Shown: positions 6,188 through 15,685, counted from the stretch's first letter. The stretch: DNA of 36,229 nucleotides from Alistipes sp. UBA940 (GCA_002293425.1 DBDE01000006.1:1-36229); one strand, 5' to 3'. Translations and numbers: made by a program. The notes: generated by a model from the letters alone, not told the origin.

Positions 6188-7911
6188 TCGCCGATAACAG
6201 TCCTGTACAGCTCCACATCGCCCCATTCCGAAGCCTCGACAGCAGCAAAGGCTTCGGCAATCTTATAGTCGGCAATTTTGGCAAAGGTGGCCAACTGAAC
6301 CGAATAATCCTCCGGCCTCACCGCCGCCTCTTTAGCCAGCACCCACGTCATAATGATATGGCCCGCGGTCTCCACCAAACGTCTCGCGTGAAAATCCTTG
6401 AACCCCTCGCCCTTGTGCTCGGCCTCGATGCGCTCCACCTTCTCGGTCATCTTCACGAACATCCCTTTCCATTTGTCCAATTGCTTCCGCAGCCCCGAAT
6501 CCATTGAAGTACCCTCAGCCTCGTAGGCCTCTATCTGCCCCAGGTAGGTTCCCTTGGTCACCGCATTGATGGCCGCCACGACCTGCAACTGCGAAGTGCC
6601 CTCATAGATATTGGTGATACGCGCATCGCGGACTATCCGCTCGATCGGATAGTCCTTCATATAACCTGAACCGCCGTGGATCTGCAACATATCGTAGGCG
6701 ATGGAGTTGGCATACTCCGAAAGGAACAGCTTCTGCAACGGCGTGTACCCGTCGGCCAGCTTCTGATAGTGCTTCATCTCCGCCCGCTCCTCACTGCTCA
6801 ATTCGCGCTCGTGGCCGATGTGTTCATAAGTTTTATAAATCTCCACAAACCGCGTGGTTTCGTACAGCAACGCCCTGCCCGCCGCAATGCGCGCCTTGGC
6901 GTTGCCCAGCATCTCATACACCGCCGGGAAGTTGATGATGGCCTTGCCGAACTGCGCCCGCTCGCCCGCATACTTCAATCCCTCGCGGTAAGCGGCCTCG
7001 CACAGCCCGATGCTCTGCGCCCCGATACCCAACCGCGCCGCATTCATCAACGCCATCACATATTTGATGAGCCCCATCTTGCGGTCGCCCACCAGCTCCG
7101 CGGGAGCATTGGTGAACACCAGTTCGCACGTCGGCGAGCCCTTGATGCCGAACTTATCCTCGATACGCCGCACCTTATGGCACATCGCTTTGCGGTCATA
7201 CACCAGCATAGACAACCCGCGGGCATCCTTCGTTCCCTCTTCGGTACGGGCCAGCACCAGCGAAATGTCCCCGTCGCCATTGGTGATAAACCGCTTAACG
7301 CCATTGAGCAACCACTTGCCACTCTTCTCATCGAACGTGGCCTTCAACATCACCGCCCCGAGGTCCGAACCGGCATCGGGCTCCGTCAGGGTCATAGCCC
7401 ACGTCGCACCCTCGGCCGTGCGCGGCAAATACTTCATCTTCAACTCCTCACTCCCGAACTCGTTCAACGTCTCGGCGCAATCCTGCAATCCCCACAAGTT
7501 CTCGAACCCCGCATCGGCCCTGGCCACCATCTCGTTGGCCATCACAAAGCACACCAACGGAAAATTCAACCCGTTATACTTCCGCGGCAGGGTGATACCA
7601 CCCAGGCCCGCATCGTTGATCGCTTTGAGGTTCTGCACCGTGCCCGACGCATACACCACGTGGTCGTCCACAACGTGGGGCTTTTCCAGATCGACCCCTT
7701 CGGCATTCGGCGCGATCACATCGCCCGCAACCTCGCCCGTGATCTCCATCACGCGGCGATAATTATCCATCGCATCCTCGAAGTTCTTGGGTGCATAATC
7801 ACACGTGTGGGCATCGGCAAAACCGCGCTCTTTCAACTCCACGATCTTGCGCATCAACGGATGCTCCAGCTGGAACTGAATGTCCTTATTATCCAGATAA
7901 AAATTTGCCAT
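6184..7911 (-). CDS. Acyl-CoA dehydrogenase, long form with C-terminal domain
   Basis: A 575-residue FAD enzyme that oxidises an acyl-CoA to the enoyl-CoA and passes electrons to ETF. Core motifs are MTLTEPDAGSDLG (FAD/substrate binding), FITNGDGD, ERAQFGKAI, and IHGGSGYMKDYPIERIVRDARITNIYEGTSQLQ. An extra C-terminal domain of about 130 residues (GLRKQLDKWKGMFVKM onward) marks the long ACDH subfamily. It lies two bases downstream of etfA and is surely cotranscribed with etfBA, so its partner is encoded next door. The substrate cannot be read from sequence; neighbours give no degradation pathway. In an anaerobe it may work in fermentative or branched acyl-CoA metabolism (inference). Confidence 0.94.
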   Translation of the reverse strand: MANFYLDNKDIQFQLEHPLMRKIVELKERGFADAHTCDYAPKNFEDAMDNYRRVMEITGEVAGDVIAPNAEGVDLEKPHVVDDHVVYASGTVQNLKAINDAGLGGITLPRKYNGLNFPLVCFVMANEMVARADAGFENLWGLQDCAETLNEFGSEELKMKYLPRTAEGATWAMTLTEPDAGSDLGAVMLKATFDEKSGKWLLNGVKRFITNGDGDISLVLARTEEGTKDARGLSMLVYDRKAMCHKVRRIEDKFGIKGSPTCELVFTNAPAELVGDRKMGLIKYVMALMNAARLGIGAQSIGLCEAAYREGLKYAGERAQFGKAIINFPAVYEMLGNAKARIAAGRALLYETTRFVEIYKTYEHIGHERELSSEERAEMKHYQKLADGYTPLQKLFLSEYANSIAYDMLQIHGGSGYMKDYPIERIVRDARITNIYEGTSQLQVVAAINAVTKGTYLGQIEAYEAEGTSMDSGLRKQLDKWKGMFVKMTEKVERIEAEHKGEGFKDFHARRLVETAGHIIMTWVLAKEAAVRPEDYSVQLATFAKIADYKIAEAFAAVEASEWGDVELYRTVIGD

Positions 7912-7912
7912 C

Positions 7913-8932
7913 TTACTTCGAATTTTGCTTATAAGACTTAATCATCCTCGGAATCACCTCCGCAACATCGCCTATGATGGTGTAGTCCGCTATTTTATTG
8001 ATCGGAGCTTCCGGATCGTTCGTGATGGCGATCACCATCGCCGACCCGTCCATTCCCGCCGTGTGCTGGATCTGGCCCGAAATACCGCAGGCGATATAGA
8101 GTTTGGGCCGCACCGTCACCCCCGTCTGTCCCACCTGGCGCGCGTGCTCGCAAAAACCGCTATCCACCGCAGCCCTCGAAGCACCCACCTCGCCGCCCAA
8201 CACCTCGGCCAGCTCGAAGCAAAGCTTGAAACCCTCCTTGCTTCCCATCCCATAACCTCCGGCCACGATGATGGGCGCATTCTTGATGTTGATCTTGCGC
8301 TCCTCGATGTGCCGCTCGATGATCTTCACCACAAAATCTTCCGGTTTAACCATCTCGCGCCAAGCGACCTGCACCACCTTGCCTTCGCCCGCCTTTGCGG
8401 CATACTCCTTTTTCATCACACCCTCGCGAACCGTCGCCATCTGCGGCCGACAGTCGGGATTGATGATGGTGGCGATGATGTTCCCGCCGAACGCCGGACG
8501 AATCTGGTAAAGCAACTTGTCATACTCCTTCCCGCTCTTGACATCGGTGTGAGGGCCGATAACAAGGCTCGTACAGTCGGCCGTCAGCCCGCTGTGCATC
8601 GCGCTCGACACCCGCGGCCCGAGGTCCCTGCCCACCGGAGTGGCCCCCATAAGGCATATCTGCGGCTTCTCCCGCTCGATAAGTCCACACAATATGGCCG
8701 CGTGAGGCAGCGTCTGATAGGGGGCTAAACTCTTGTCCTCCGCAACCCAAATAGTGTCGGCCCCGTACTTCTTCAGCTCGTCGCAAAAACCGGCCACGCC
8801 GTCGCCGATAACCACGGCCTCCAACTTAACCCCCAACTCGCTGGCCAGCTCCCGCCCCTTAGTCAACAACTCCAACGACACATCGGCCACCTTGCCACCC
8901 TCGTTTTCGATATATACAAACAAATTCTCCAT
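7913..8932 (-). CDS. etfA: Electron transfer flavoprotein alpha subunit
   Basis: A 339-residue ETF alpha subunit. The C-terminal FAD-binding domain is clear: APIIVAGGYGMGSKEGF, VGASRAAVDSGFCEHARQVGQTG, RPKLYIACGISGQIQHTAGM and AITNDPEAPINKIADY. The N-terminal half carries the Rossmann-like domain (MENLFVYIENEGGKVADVSLELLTKGRELA). It forms a heterodimer with EtfB and takes electrons from acyl-CoA dehydrogenase. The ATG at 8932 is one base past the etfB stop; a longer frame to 8968 overlaps etfB and lacks family sequence. The acyl-CoA dehydrogenase follows after one base. Confidence 0.96.
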   Translation of the reverse strand: MENLFVYIENEGGKVADVSLELLTKGRELASELGVKLEAVVIGDGVAGFCDELKKYGADTIWVAEDKSLAPYQTLPHAAILCGLIEREKPQICLMGATPVGRDLGPRVSSAMHSGLTADCTSLVIGPHTDVKSGKEYDKLLYQIRPAFGGNIIATIINPDCRPQMATVREGVMKKEYAAKAGEGKVVQVAWREMVKPEDFVVKIIERHIEERKINIKNAPIIVAGGYGMGSKEGFKLCFELAEVLGGEVGASRAAVDSGFCEHARQVGQTGVTVRPKLYIACGISGQIQHTAGMDGSAMVIAITNDPEAPINKIADYTIIGDVAEVIPRMIKSYKQNSK

Positions 8933-8933
8933 A

Positions 8934-9806
8934 TCAACCCAAAGTATGCGTTTCCAACAATTCAACAATAAGAGCGTTTATCTCGTCGTCCGTACACGAC
9001 AGACACTTGCTCTCTTTCAACTGGAACACCACGTTCTCGATCTTCTTCACCTTGGTCGGCGACCCTTCCAGCCCCAGCTGGCTCGGATCGGGATCGACCG
9101 CGTCGGCACCCCACTCCTTTATTTGCAGGTAATCGTGCTTTTTCGCCAAATCCACACTCAAACCCCCGCAACTATCGTATTCGGTGGGAATAAGGGCATA
9201 TTTATACTTCATTATCCGCTTAGCGTTCTGCGGCCGACAATCGGCGGCAGAGCCATTAACGGTGACCACCAGCGGCAACTTGCACTCGACCACTTCGACC
9301 CCGTTCTCCAACCTGCGCTTCACCCGCGCCACCTCGCCCTTCACTTCCAGCTCCTCGGCATAGGTCACCTGAGGCCAACCCAGCTTCTCGGCAACCTGGC
9401 TTCCCACCTGCGCCGTGTCGCCATCTATCGCCTGCCGCCCCGCAACGATAATGTCGGGGTTGAGCTTCCGGACAGCACAGCTCAACGCATAACTCGTGGC
9501 CAGCGTATCGGCTCCGGCAAACTTGCGGTCGGTCAACAACACACCTCCGTCCGCCCCGCGAAACATCGCATCGCGAATAATATCGGCCGCCCGATGGGGG
9601 CCCATACTCAGGACCGTGACGGTACTTTGGGGATAAACATCCTTCAACCGCAACGCCTGTTCGAGTGCGTTGAGATCTTCGGGATTGAAAATTGCCGGCA
9701 ATGCAGCGCGATTGACCGTCCCCTCGGGCGTCATAGCGTCCTTTCCGACATTTCGCGTGTCGGGCACCTGCTTGGCCAACACAACAATTTCAAATTTTTC
9801 TTTCAT
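8934..9806 (-). CDS. etfB: Electron transfer flavoprotein beta subunit
   Basis: A 290-residue ETF beta subunit: KQVPDTRNVG near the start, FNPEDLNALEQALRLKD, GRQAIDGDTAQVGSQVAEKLGWPQ (nucleotide-binding loop) and the beta-type tail with TKVKKIENV. The segment after residue 255 (KESKCLSCTDDEINALIVELLE) is longer than in many EtfB proteins and has two Cys. Start at ATG 9806 (MKEKFEIVVLAKQVP); the TTG at 9818 would add four residues. It heads etfB-etfA-acyl-CoA dehydrogenase, with terC translationally coupled at the end. Confidence 0.95.
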   Translation of the reverse strand: MKEKFEIVVLAKQVPDTRNVGKDAMTPEGTVNRAALPAIFNPEDLNALEQALRLKDVYPQSTVTVLSMGPHRAADIIRDAMFRGADGGVLLTDRKFAGADTLATSYALSCAVRKLNPDIIVAGRQAIDGDTAQVGSQVAEKLGWPQVTYAEELEVKGEVARVKRRLENGVEVVECKLPLVVTVNGSAADCRPQNAKRIMKYKYALIPTEYDSCGGLSVDLAKKHDYLQIKEWGADAVDPDPSQLGLEGSPTKVKKIENVVFQLKESKCLSCTDDEINALIVELLETHTLG

Positions 9807-9920
9807 AAAAATTTTCAATTTGAATGAAAAATGAAAAGTGAAAAGTGAAAAATCAGCTACGCAAAAGCTACGCGCAAAAAATCTTCAATCTTTCTTCATT
9901 CATCATTCTTCACTCTTCAT
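9807..9920. repeat. Inverted purine/pyrimidine arrays around GCTACGC core
   Basis: The etfB-purA gap has a left array of GAAAAATGAAAAGTG words, a centre with CAGCTACGCAAAAGCTACGC, and a right array of TTCATTCTTCAC words that is roughly the reverse complement of the left. The layout matches 14627-14723 and 33086-33177. No clean TAnnTTTG box for etfB is visible here. Confidence 0.7.
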
Positions 9921-11186
9921 TTATCTTATTACAGTCTCTTCCCTGTCCGGCCCGACGGAGATGATGGCGACCGGTACACCCGTATGCTCCTCGATGAACT
10001 CCACATAAGCCTTGAACGCCTCCGGAAAATCGTCATACTTTCTCACGTCCGATATGTCGGCGTTCCATCCCGCCAATTCGACATAGATCGGCTCTATCGG
10101 CTCGTTGGTCTCGAACGGAAAATAGTCCAGCACCTCGCCCCCGACCTGGTAACCCGTACAAACCTTCAGCGTCTCGAACCCGTTCAACACATCGCCCTTC
10201 ATCATAATCAGTCTGGTGGTGCCGTTCATCTGCACGGCATACTTCAACGCCACCATATCCAACCACCCGCAACGCCGCGGCCGACCCGTCGTCGAACCGT
10301 ACTCCAACCCTATATCCCGCATACGCTCGCCATCACCGTCGAACAGCTCGGTAGGAAACGGCCCGCTCCCCACTCTGGTACAATAGGCCTTGAAAATCCC
10401 GTACACCTCGCCGATGCGATGCGGCGCAACGCCCAGCCCCGTGCACACCCCCGCACAAAGCGTAGTGGACGAAGTGACGAACGGATACGTCCCGAAATCG
10501 ACATCCAGCATCGACCCCTGCGCCCCCTCGGCCAGCACTCTCGTGCCGCTGTCCAACATCTCGTTCACCACCCGCTCGCTCTCGATCAACCCGAGCGAGC
10601 GAACCACATCTATGCTGTCGAACCACCGTGCCTCATATTCGGAAATATCGAACTCGAAATCGTACCCCGACAACAGGCCGAGGTGTTTCTGCTTCAACGC
10701 CTCATAGCGCGACAGGAACTCGTCCGACAACACATCCCCCACCCTCAATCCGTTGCGCCCCGTCTTGTCCATATATGTCGGGCCGATGCCTTTCAGGGTG
10801 GAACCGATCTTGGACGAACCCTTGGCCTGTTCGCTTGCGGCGTCCAACATACGATGGGTGGGCAGGATAAGGTGGGCACGTTTGCTCACCAGCAGTTTGC
10901 TCCTCACATCCACCCCCGCCTCTTCGAGCCGGAGTATCTCGCCCGCCAGGATCACGGGGTCTATCACCACTCCGTTGCCTATGATATTGACGGTCGACGG
11001 GCGGAAAATTCCGCTCGGAATGGTGTGCAGCACGAACTTCTTGTCGTCGAAAATGAGGGTGTGCCCCGCATTGGGCCCGCCCTGAAAACGGGCGACCGCA
11101 TCGTACCTGGGGGTCAACACATCCACCACCTTGCCCTTGCCTTCGTCGCCCCACTGCATCCCCAACACAACGTCTATTTGCTTCAT
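9921..11186 (-). CDS. purA: Adenylosuccinate synthetase
   Basis: A 421-residue PurA, which joins IMP and aspartate using GTP in AMP synthesis. The N-terminal IDVVLGMQWGDEGKGKVVD contains the GDEGKGK GTP-binding loop with catalytic Asp, followed by FQGGPNAGHTL (catalytic His). IGPTYMDKTGRNGLRVGD, LAEGAQGSMLDVDFGTYPFVTSS, GVAPHRIGEVYGIFKAYCTRVG and STTGRPRRCGWLD are further signatures. Length is typical. The ATG at 11186 is 35 bases after a TAACTTTG box (11229-11222). It is divergent from the TPR gene and separated from etfB by a repeat-filled gap. Confidence 0.97.
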   Translation of the reverse strand: MKQIDVVLGMQWGDEGKGKVVDVLTPRYDAVARFQGGPNAGHTLIFDDKKFVLHTIPSGIFRPSTVNIIGNGVVIDPVILAGEILRLEEAGVDVRSKLLVSKRAHLILPTHRMLDAASEQAKGSSKIGSTLKGIGPTYMDKTGRNGLRVGDVLSDEFLSRYEALKQKHLGLLSGYDFEFDISEYEARWFDSIDVVRSLGLIESERVVNEMLDSGTRVLAEGAQGSMLDVDFGTYPFVTSSTTLCAGVCTGLGVAPHRIGEVYGIFKAYCTRVGSGPFPTELFDGDGERMRDIGLEYGSTTGRPRRCGWLDMVALKYAVQMNGTTRLIMMKGDVLNGFETLKVCTGYQVGGEVLDYFPFETNEPIEPIYVELAGWNADISDVRKYDDFPEAFKAYVEFIEEHTGVPVAIISVGPDREETVIR

Positions 11187-11221
11187 CGATTTTTAAGGTT
11201 TCTTAGCGCGCAAATTGCGGA

Positions 11222-11270
11222 CAAAGTTATGCAAAAAACTCCGGTTTTCCAAAAAAAAGCCCTAACTTCG
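11222..11270. promoter_or_regulatory. Divergent promoter boxes for purA and the TPR gene
   Basis: CAAAGTTA (11222-11229) is a minus-strand TAACTTTG box for purA. TAACTTCG (11263-11270) is a plus-strand box ending 7 bases before the TPR gene's ATG, so that mRNA should be nearly leaderless. The boxes are back to back, 33 bases apart. Confidence 0.6.
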
Positions 11271-11277
11271 CGCCGAA

Positions 11278-13248
11278 ATGAAAAGACTCGTCGCCGTGAT
11301 TTTGTTGCTTCTTGCCGTGTCTGTTGCCCACGGACAGTACGACAAGGCGTGGTTCTTTTGGATGGGTCGCAGGCATCTGGTCGAACAGGAGTACCGAGAG
11401 GCGATAAGGATTTACAATGCACTTTTGAGGGTCGATCCGGAGGACTCCGAAGCCTATTTTTTTCGCGGCATAGCCAAGGCCAATCTCGACGACAATCTGG
11501 GTGCGGAGGCCGACTTTTCGGCGGCCGTTCAGCACAATCCGCTCAACACGATGGCGTGGCACCACAGGGCGGTTTCGCGAATGCTGCTGGGCAATTACGA
11601 CGAGGCTTTGGAGGACTTCGCAATGGCCATCGAGATCCGTCCCGACCTGCCCGGACCGTACTATTCCCGCGGTTACACCTATCTTATGAACCGCCAGTTC
11701 CCGGCCGCGATCGAAGACCTGACCACCTATATATTTCACAACAACCGTGTGGCCGACGCCTACCTGTTGCGCGGCTCGGCCCATCTTCAAAACCGCGACA
11801 CGCTGAGCGCATCGGCCGACTTCGACCGTGCCATCTTCACCAATCGCGACGATCCGGAGGGTTACCTGCGCCGCGGAGGGCTGGCGATGGCAAGGGGCGA
11901 TTATGCCGCGGCACTCACCGATTTCGATACGGCGGTGGCGCGCGACTCGTCCTACCTCAACTCCTATTTCAATCGGGCACTTGCGCGCGAAAGGTTGGGA
12001 AGGTTCCCTGGTGCGCTGAGCGACCTCGATAGGGTTATCGCGATGGATCCGGACAATCCCGTGGCGTACTACAACAGGGCTATCGTCAACAACCAGATGG
12101 GAAACTATTCGGCCGCCGTCGAAGACTACGACCGTGTCTCGGTGTTGTCGCCGGACAATGTTGTGGCGTACTATAACAGGGCGATTATCAAGCAGCGGTT
12201 AGGCGATTTGGCGGGGGCGGAGAGCGATTTTTCGCGTGCCATTTCGCTCTATCCCGACTTTGCGGCGGCCTATTCGGCACGTTCGGATGTGCGGTTCCTG
12301 TTGCGCGATACCCGCGGGGCGCGACAGGATCGGCAGATGAACGAACGCAAGATTGCCGAGTATCGTGCGCGGTTGTCGGAGGGCGAACAGCGGGCCGAAA
12401 AACGCGCCGAAGCGATCGACCCCACGGAGGAGGTTCAGGATCGGTTGATGTCGTTCGAGACGCGGTTTACGGGTACGAATTTCGACCGATTGGCTTCGGA
12501 GCGGGAGAATCTTGCGTTGTTGCCGCTGTTCCGGTTTACGCTTCGCACGCCCGACACGGTTCGGAGGGTCGGTCCGGTGCCATACTATTTTGCCGATATG
12601 GAGCGGTTCCGCCAGGACGTCGGGATGGAGAATCTGGCGTTTTCCAACAAGGAGCCCGACATCGCAATCGACGGGGCCGATGCACCGGAAGACCACGGAT
12701 GGCAAGAGCTGTTCCGCCGCTCGATAACTCAGTCGCTCGTCCGGCAGTACACCAACTCGATAAACTCCATTTCGCAGGCGATTGCGTCGAACCCGACGAG
12801 CCCCTATCTTTATATCAACCGTTCGACCACGCGGGCGGAGATGATCGACTTCATCTCGTCGGTCGGGGCGAGCTCGTCGCAGCGGCTCACCATCGAGAGC
12901 GACCCCGAGCTGAGAATGCGCACCGGCGCGAGGCAGACGTATAACTACGACGAAGCCATTGCCGACCTCGACCGTGCCATCGAGCTGGAGCCAGGGTTTG
13001 CCTACACCTATTATAACCGCGCCAACCTGCTGGTGATGTCGGACCGGTTGCCCGAAGCTTTCGACGACTATACGCGGGCCATAGAGCTCAACCCCCATTT
13101 TGCCGAGGCCTATTATAATCGCGGGCTGGTCCAGATATATCTTCGTGACACGCGCAAGGGCTATTTGGACATCTCCAAGGCGGGCGAGGAGGGCATCGAG
13201 GCTGCTTACGAACTTATTGAACGCTATAATCCAAATTCAAATGACTAA
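11278..13248 (+). CDS. Exported tetratricopeptide-repeat protein
   Basis: A 656-residue protein with a signal peptide (MKRLVAVILLLLAVSVAHG, cleavage before Gln20) and roughly a dozen TPR units. Units such as AYFFRGIAKANLDDNLGAEA, AYYNRAIVNNQMGNYSAAVE and AYYNRAIIKQRLGDLAGAES (residues about 40-370) and AYTYYNRANLLVMSDRLPEA (residues about 575-645) show the usual 34-residue spacing. A non-TPR middle (about 370-540) separates the two blocks. TPR arrays bind other proteins, and the signal places this one in the periplasm; no enzyme domain is visible. Its stop overlaps the start of the MFS transporter by 8 bases, so the two are coupled, but a joint role is not evident. Confidence 0.88.
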   Translation: MKRLVAVILLLLAVSVAHGQYDKAWFFWMGRRHLVEQEYREAIRIYNALLRVDPEDSEAYFFRGIAKANLDDNLGAEADFSAAVQHNPLNTMAWHHRAVSRMLLGNYDEALEDFAMAIEIRPDLPGPYYSRGYTYLMNRQFPAAIEDLTTYIFHNNRVADAYLLRGSAHLQNRDTLSASADFDRAIFTNRDDPEGYLRRGGLAMARGDYAAALTDFDTAVARDSSYLNSYFNRALARERLGRFPGALSDLDRVIAMDPDNPVAYYNRAIVNNQMGNYSAAVEDYDRVSVLSPDNVVAYYNRAIIKQRLGDLAGAESDFSRAISLYPDFAAAYSARSDVRFLLRDTRGARQDRQMNERKIAEYRARLSEGEQRAEKRAEAIDPTEEVQDRLMSFETRFTGTNFDRLASERENLALLPLFRFTLRTPDTVRRVGPVPYYFADMERFRQDVGMENLAFSNKEPDIAIDGADAPEDHGWQELFRRSITQSLVRQYTNSINSISQAIASNPTSPYLYINRSTTRAEMIDFISSVGASSSQRLTIESDPELRMRTGARQTYNYDEAIADLDRAIELEPGFAYTYYNRANLLVMSDRLPEAFDDYTRAIELNPHFAEAYYNRGLVQIYLRDTRKGYLDISKAGEEGIEAAYELIERYNPNSND

Positions 13249-14626
13249 AATTCTTAACGATTCGCGGTTTGCGAGGTGGAGCGCGCTGTTGTTGGTTGCG
13301 CTGATGATGTTTTTTTGCTATATGTTCGTCGACGTGCTGTCGCCGCTTCAGCAGATGCTCGAAACGGGGCGCGGATGGAGTCCCCAGGTGTTCGGCGCGG
13401 TGGTGGGGAGCGAATATTTTCTCAATGTTTTCGTGCTGTTCCTGATCTTTGCGGGCATCATTCTCGACAAGATGGGAGTGAGGTTCACGGGGCTGTTGTC
13501 GGCGGGGATAATGATCCTCGGTGCGGCGATAAAGCTCTATGGGGTGAGCGACACTTTCGCCCAAGGCGGCTTCGGTTACGACTTTTTCAGCTCGTTCTGG
13601 CCGGCGTTTCCTGCAAGTGCCAAGGTGGCTTGCGTGGGTTTCGCCATTTTCGGTTGCGGGGCCGAGATGGGGGGCGTGACGGTAACCAAGGCTATTGCCA
13701 AGTGGTTCAAGGGGCGCGAGATGGCTTTGGCGATGGGGCTTCAGGTGGGCATTGCGCGGCTGGGGCTGGCTGTGGCGATGATGTTTTCGAGCCGCCTGGC
13801 GACTATGGCTCCGGAGAGCATCGTGCGGCCGGTGGCGGTTGTGGGCGGATTGCTGTGTATCGGCTTTTTTTGTTATTTGGCCTTTTCGGTGATGGACCGC
13901 AAGCTCGATAAGCAGTTGGATGCCGCCAACGAGGGCCCGAGCGAGGAGTTTCGGGTGAGCGATTTGGGCAAACTGTTCCGCAGTCCGACCTTTATGATCG
14001 TTGCGGCTCTTTGCGTGCTATACTATTCGGCCATTTTCCCATTCCAGAAGTTTGCCGTGTCGATGCTTCAGAACTCCGATCTGGGTTCGTCGGCTCAGGG
14101 TGCGGCCGATCTGTTTGCGTTGTTTCCGGTCGGGGCGATGATACTCACTCCCATTTTGGGGGCTTATCTCGATTGGCGGGGACGGGGTGCGACGATGATA
14201 ATCTGGGGTGCGCTGTTGATGTGTGGTTGTCATCTGATTTTTGCGCTGGTTCCGCTCACGGTGCCCATTGCTTCGGCGGCGATAGTGCTGCTTGGCATCT
14301 CGTTTTCGCTGGTTCCGGCAGCTTTGTGGCCGAGTGTTCCCAAGCTGGTCGAGGAGAGGTATTTGGGGAGCGGTTATTCGGTGATCTTTTGGATCCAGAA
14401 CATCGGGTTGTGGGGTTTCCCCATCATCATCGGTTCGGCGTTGGAGGCGGCCAATCCGGGTGTTTCGGCGCGGTTGCAGGCTGGCGAAATGGCGGTTTAT
14501 GATTATACTGTTCCGATGTTGATCTTTGCCTCGCTCGGTGTTGCGGCTTTTTTTCTCGGGTTGTGGCTCAAGGCGATGGACAAAAAACGTGGCTTCGGAC
14601 TGGAACTGCCCAATGTAAAAAAATGA
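13241..14626 (+). CDS. Major facilitator superfamily transporter
   Basis: A 461-residue membrane protein with about 12 hydrophobic segments. MFS features include the loop GIILDKMGVRFTGLLSAGIM after the second helix (a GxxxDKxGxR-like motif A) and KAIAKWFKGREMALAMGLQVGIARLG in the first half. The second half repeats the pattern at PILGAYLDWRGRGATMIIWGAL. The start is the ATG at 13241 (MTKILNDSRFARW), inside the last codons of the TPR gene; the frame upstream of it is a shadow. The substrate cannot be told; carboxylate or sugar-phosphate porters are possible. It ends just before the repeat-filled gap upstream of metX. Confidence 0.87.
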   Translation: MTKILNDSRFARWSALLLVALMMFFCYMFVDVLSPLQQMLETGRGWSPQVFGAVVGSEYFLNVFVLFLIFAGIILDKMGVRFTGLLSAGIMILGAAIKLYGVSDTFAQGGFGYDFFSSFWPAFPASAKVACVGFAIFGCGAEMGGVTVTKAIAKWFKGREMALAMGLQVGIARLGLAVAMMFSSRLATMAPESIVRPVAVVGGLLCIGFFCYLAFSVMDRKLDKQLDAANEGPSEEFRVSDLGKLFRSPTFMIVAALCVLYYSAIFPFQKFAVSMLQNSDLGSSAQGAADLFALFPVGAMILTPILGAYLDWRGRGATMIIWGALLMCGCHLIFALVPLTVPIASAAIVLLGISFSLVPAALWPSVPKLVEERYLGSGYSVIFWIQNIGLWGFPIIIGSALEAANPGVSARLQAGEMAVYDYTVPMLIFASLGVAAFFLGLWLKAMDKKRGFGLELPNVKK

Positions 14627-14723
14627 AAAGATGATAAGATGAAAATATGAAAAAATCAAAAAATCAAAAAAATTCCTCTTTATCTTTTCATCCTTTCATG
14701 TTTTCATATTTTCATAACCTATT
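14627..14723. repeat. Inverted GAAAAGATGAAAATATG / CATATTTTCATC arrays
   Basis: The gap is one imperfect inverted repeat: a left arm of ATGAAAAGATGATAAG/ATGAAAATATG words and a right arm of TCTTTTCATCC/TTTCATATTTTCAT words, with an A-rich centre. It can fold as a single long A/T-rich hairpin. Nothing else is seen in it. Confidence 0.75.
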
Positions 14724-15680
14724 ATGAATACTTACCATCATCCTTCTCCTTTTGCTTTGGACTGCGGCGCGGTTTTGCCTTCGTTGGAGCTGGCTTATCA
14801 CACCTATGGCTCGGCTGAGAACCCCGTGGTGTGGGTTTGTCATGCGTTGACGGCCAACAGCGATGTGGCGGATTGGTGGCCCGGGACGGTTGTCGAGGGC
14901 GGGTTTTTGGATCCCAAGAGATATTTTGTGGTTTGCGCCAACATTCTCGGGTCGTGTTATGGGTCGACGGGGCCGATGAGTGTCGATCCCGCGACGGGCG
15001 AGAGGTGGTACGACGATTTTCCGGCCCTCACCATTCGCGATATTGCGCGGGCGAATTTGCTGTTGGCCGACCATTTGGGCATTGCGCGGGTTCGCGCTAT
15101 TGTGGGCGGCTCGATCGGGGGGTTCCAGGCGTTGGAGATGGAGATTCTCAGGCCCGGGTTTGCCGAGAGGTTGGCGTTGGTGGCTACTTCGGCGGTCGCC
15201 ACTCCGTGGTGTGTTGCGCTCAATGAGAGCCATCGGATGGCGATAGAGGCCGATTGTTCGTGGGGCGAGCGGCGTGTGGATGCTGCGCAGAGGGGGCTTG
15301 CGGCGGCGCGGAGCATCGGTCTTTTGAGTTATCGGGGTCCGGCGGCGTATAATGCGACGCAGCAGGGCGAGGGTCGTGCGGCGAGCTATCAGCGTTATCA
15401 GGGCGAGAAGTTCGTGAAGCGGTTCGATGCTTATTCTTATTATGCTCTCACCCGCGCTATGGATTCACACGATGTTCGGGGCGGGTTGGACTCCATTGCT
15501 TGTCCGGTTTGCATCGTCGGCATCACGACGGATATTATTTTGCCGCCGGTGGAGCAGGAGTTTTTGGCCGGACATCTTCCGGATGCGCGGTTCCATTTGA
15601 TCGAGAGCGATTTCGGCCACGACGGCTTTTTGGTGGAGCACCGAAAACTGAATGACATCTTCGCCCCGTTTATCTTATAA
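14724..15680 (+). CDS. metX: Homoserine O-acetyltransferase-like alpha/beta hydrolase
   Basis: A 318-residue member of the MetX family, which acylates homoserine for methionine synthesis. The fold's catalytic triad is visible: nucleophile Ser130 in VGGSIGGFQALE (usually GGSMGG), an Asp in GITTDIILPPVEQE, and His in DFGHDGFLVE. The oxyanion segment HALTANSDVADWW and the NILGSCYGSTGP and RYFVVCANILG motifs are also typical. It is shorter than most MetX (about 340-380), mainly in the lid region. The donor (acetyl- or succinyl-CoA) cannot be judged. It is alone after an array-filled gap; oxyR follows with its own promoter. Confidence 0.9.
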   Translation: MNTYHHPSPFALDCGAVLPSLELAYHTYGSAENPVVWVCHALTANSDVADWWPGTVVEGGFLDPKRYFVVCANILGSCYGSTGPMSVDPATGERWYDDFPALTIRDIARANLLLADHLGIARVRAIVGGSIGGFQALEMEILRPGFAERLALVATSAVATPWCVALNESHRMAIEADCSWGERRVDAAQRGLAAARSIGLLSYRGPAAYNATQQGEGRAASYQRYQGEKFVKRFDAYSYYALTRAMDSHDVRGGLDSIACPVCIVGITTDIILPPVEQEFLAGHLPDARFHLIESDFGHDGFLVEHRKLNDIFAPFIL

Positions 15681-15685
15681 TGTTT

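Noticed and set aside
5150..6268. 372-codon plus-strand frame
   Set aside because: Antisense to terC, rich in Gln, His and Pro; terC has clear membrane segments and motifs.
9984..12032. 682-codon open frame on the plus strand
   Set aside because: It is antisense to purA and then an out-of-frame reading of the TPR gene; composition is Arg/His/Pro rich with no family likeness.
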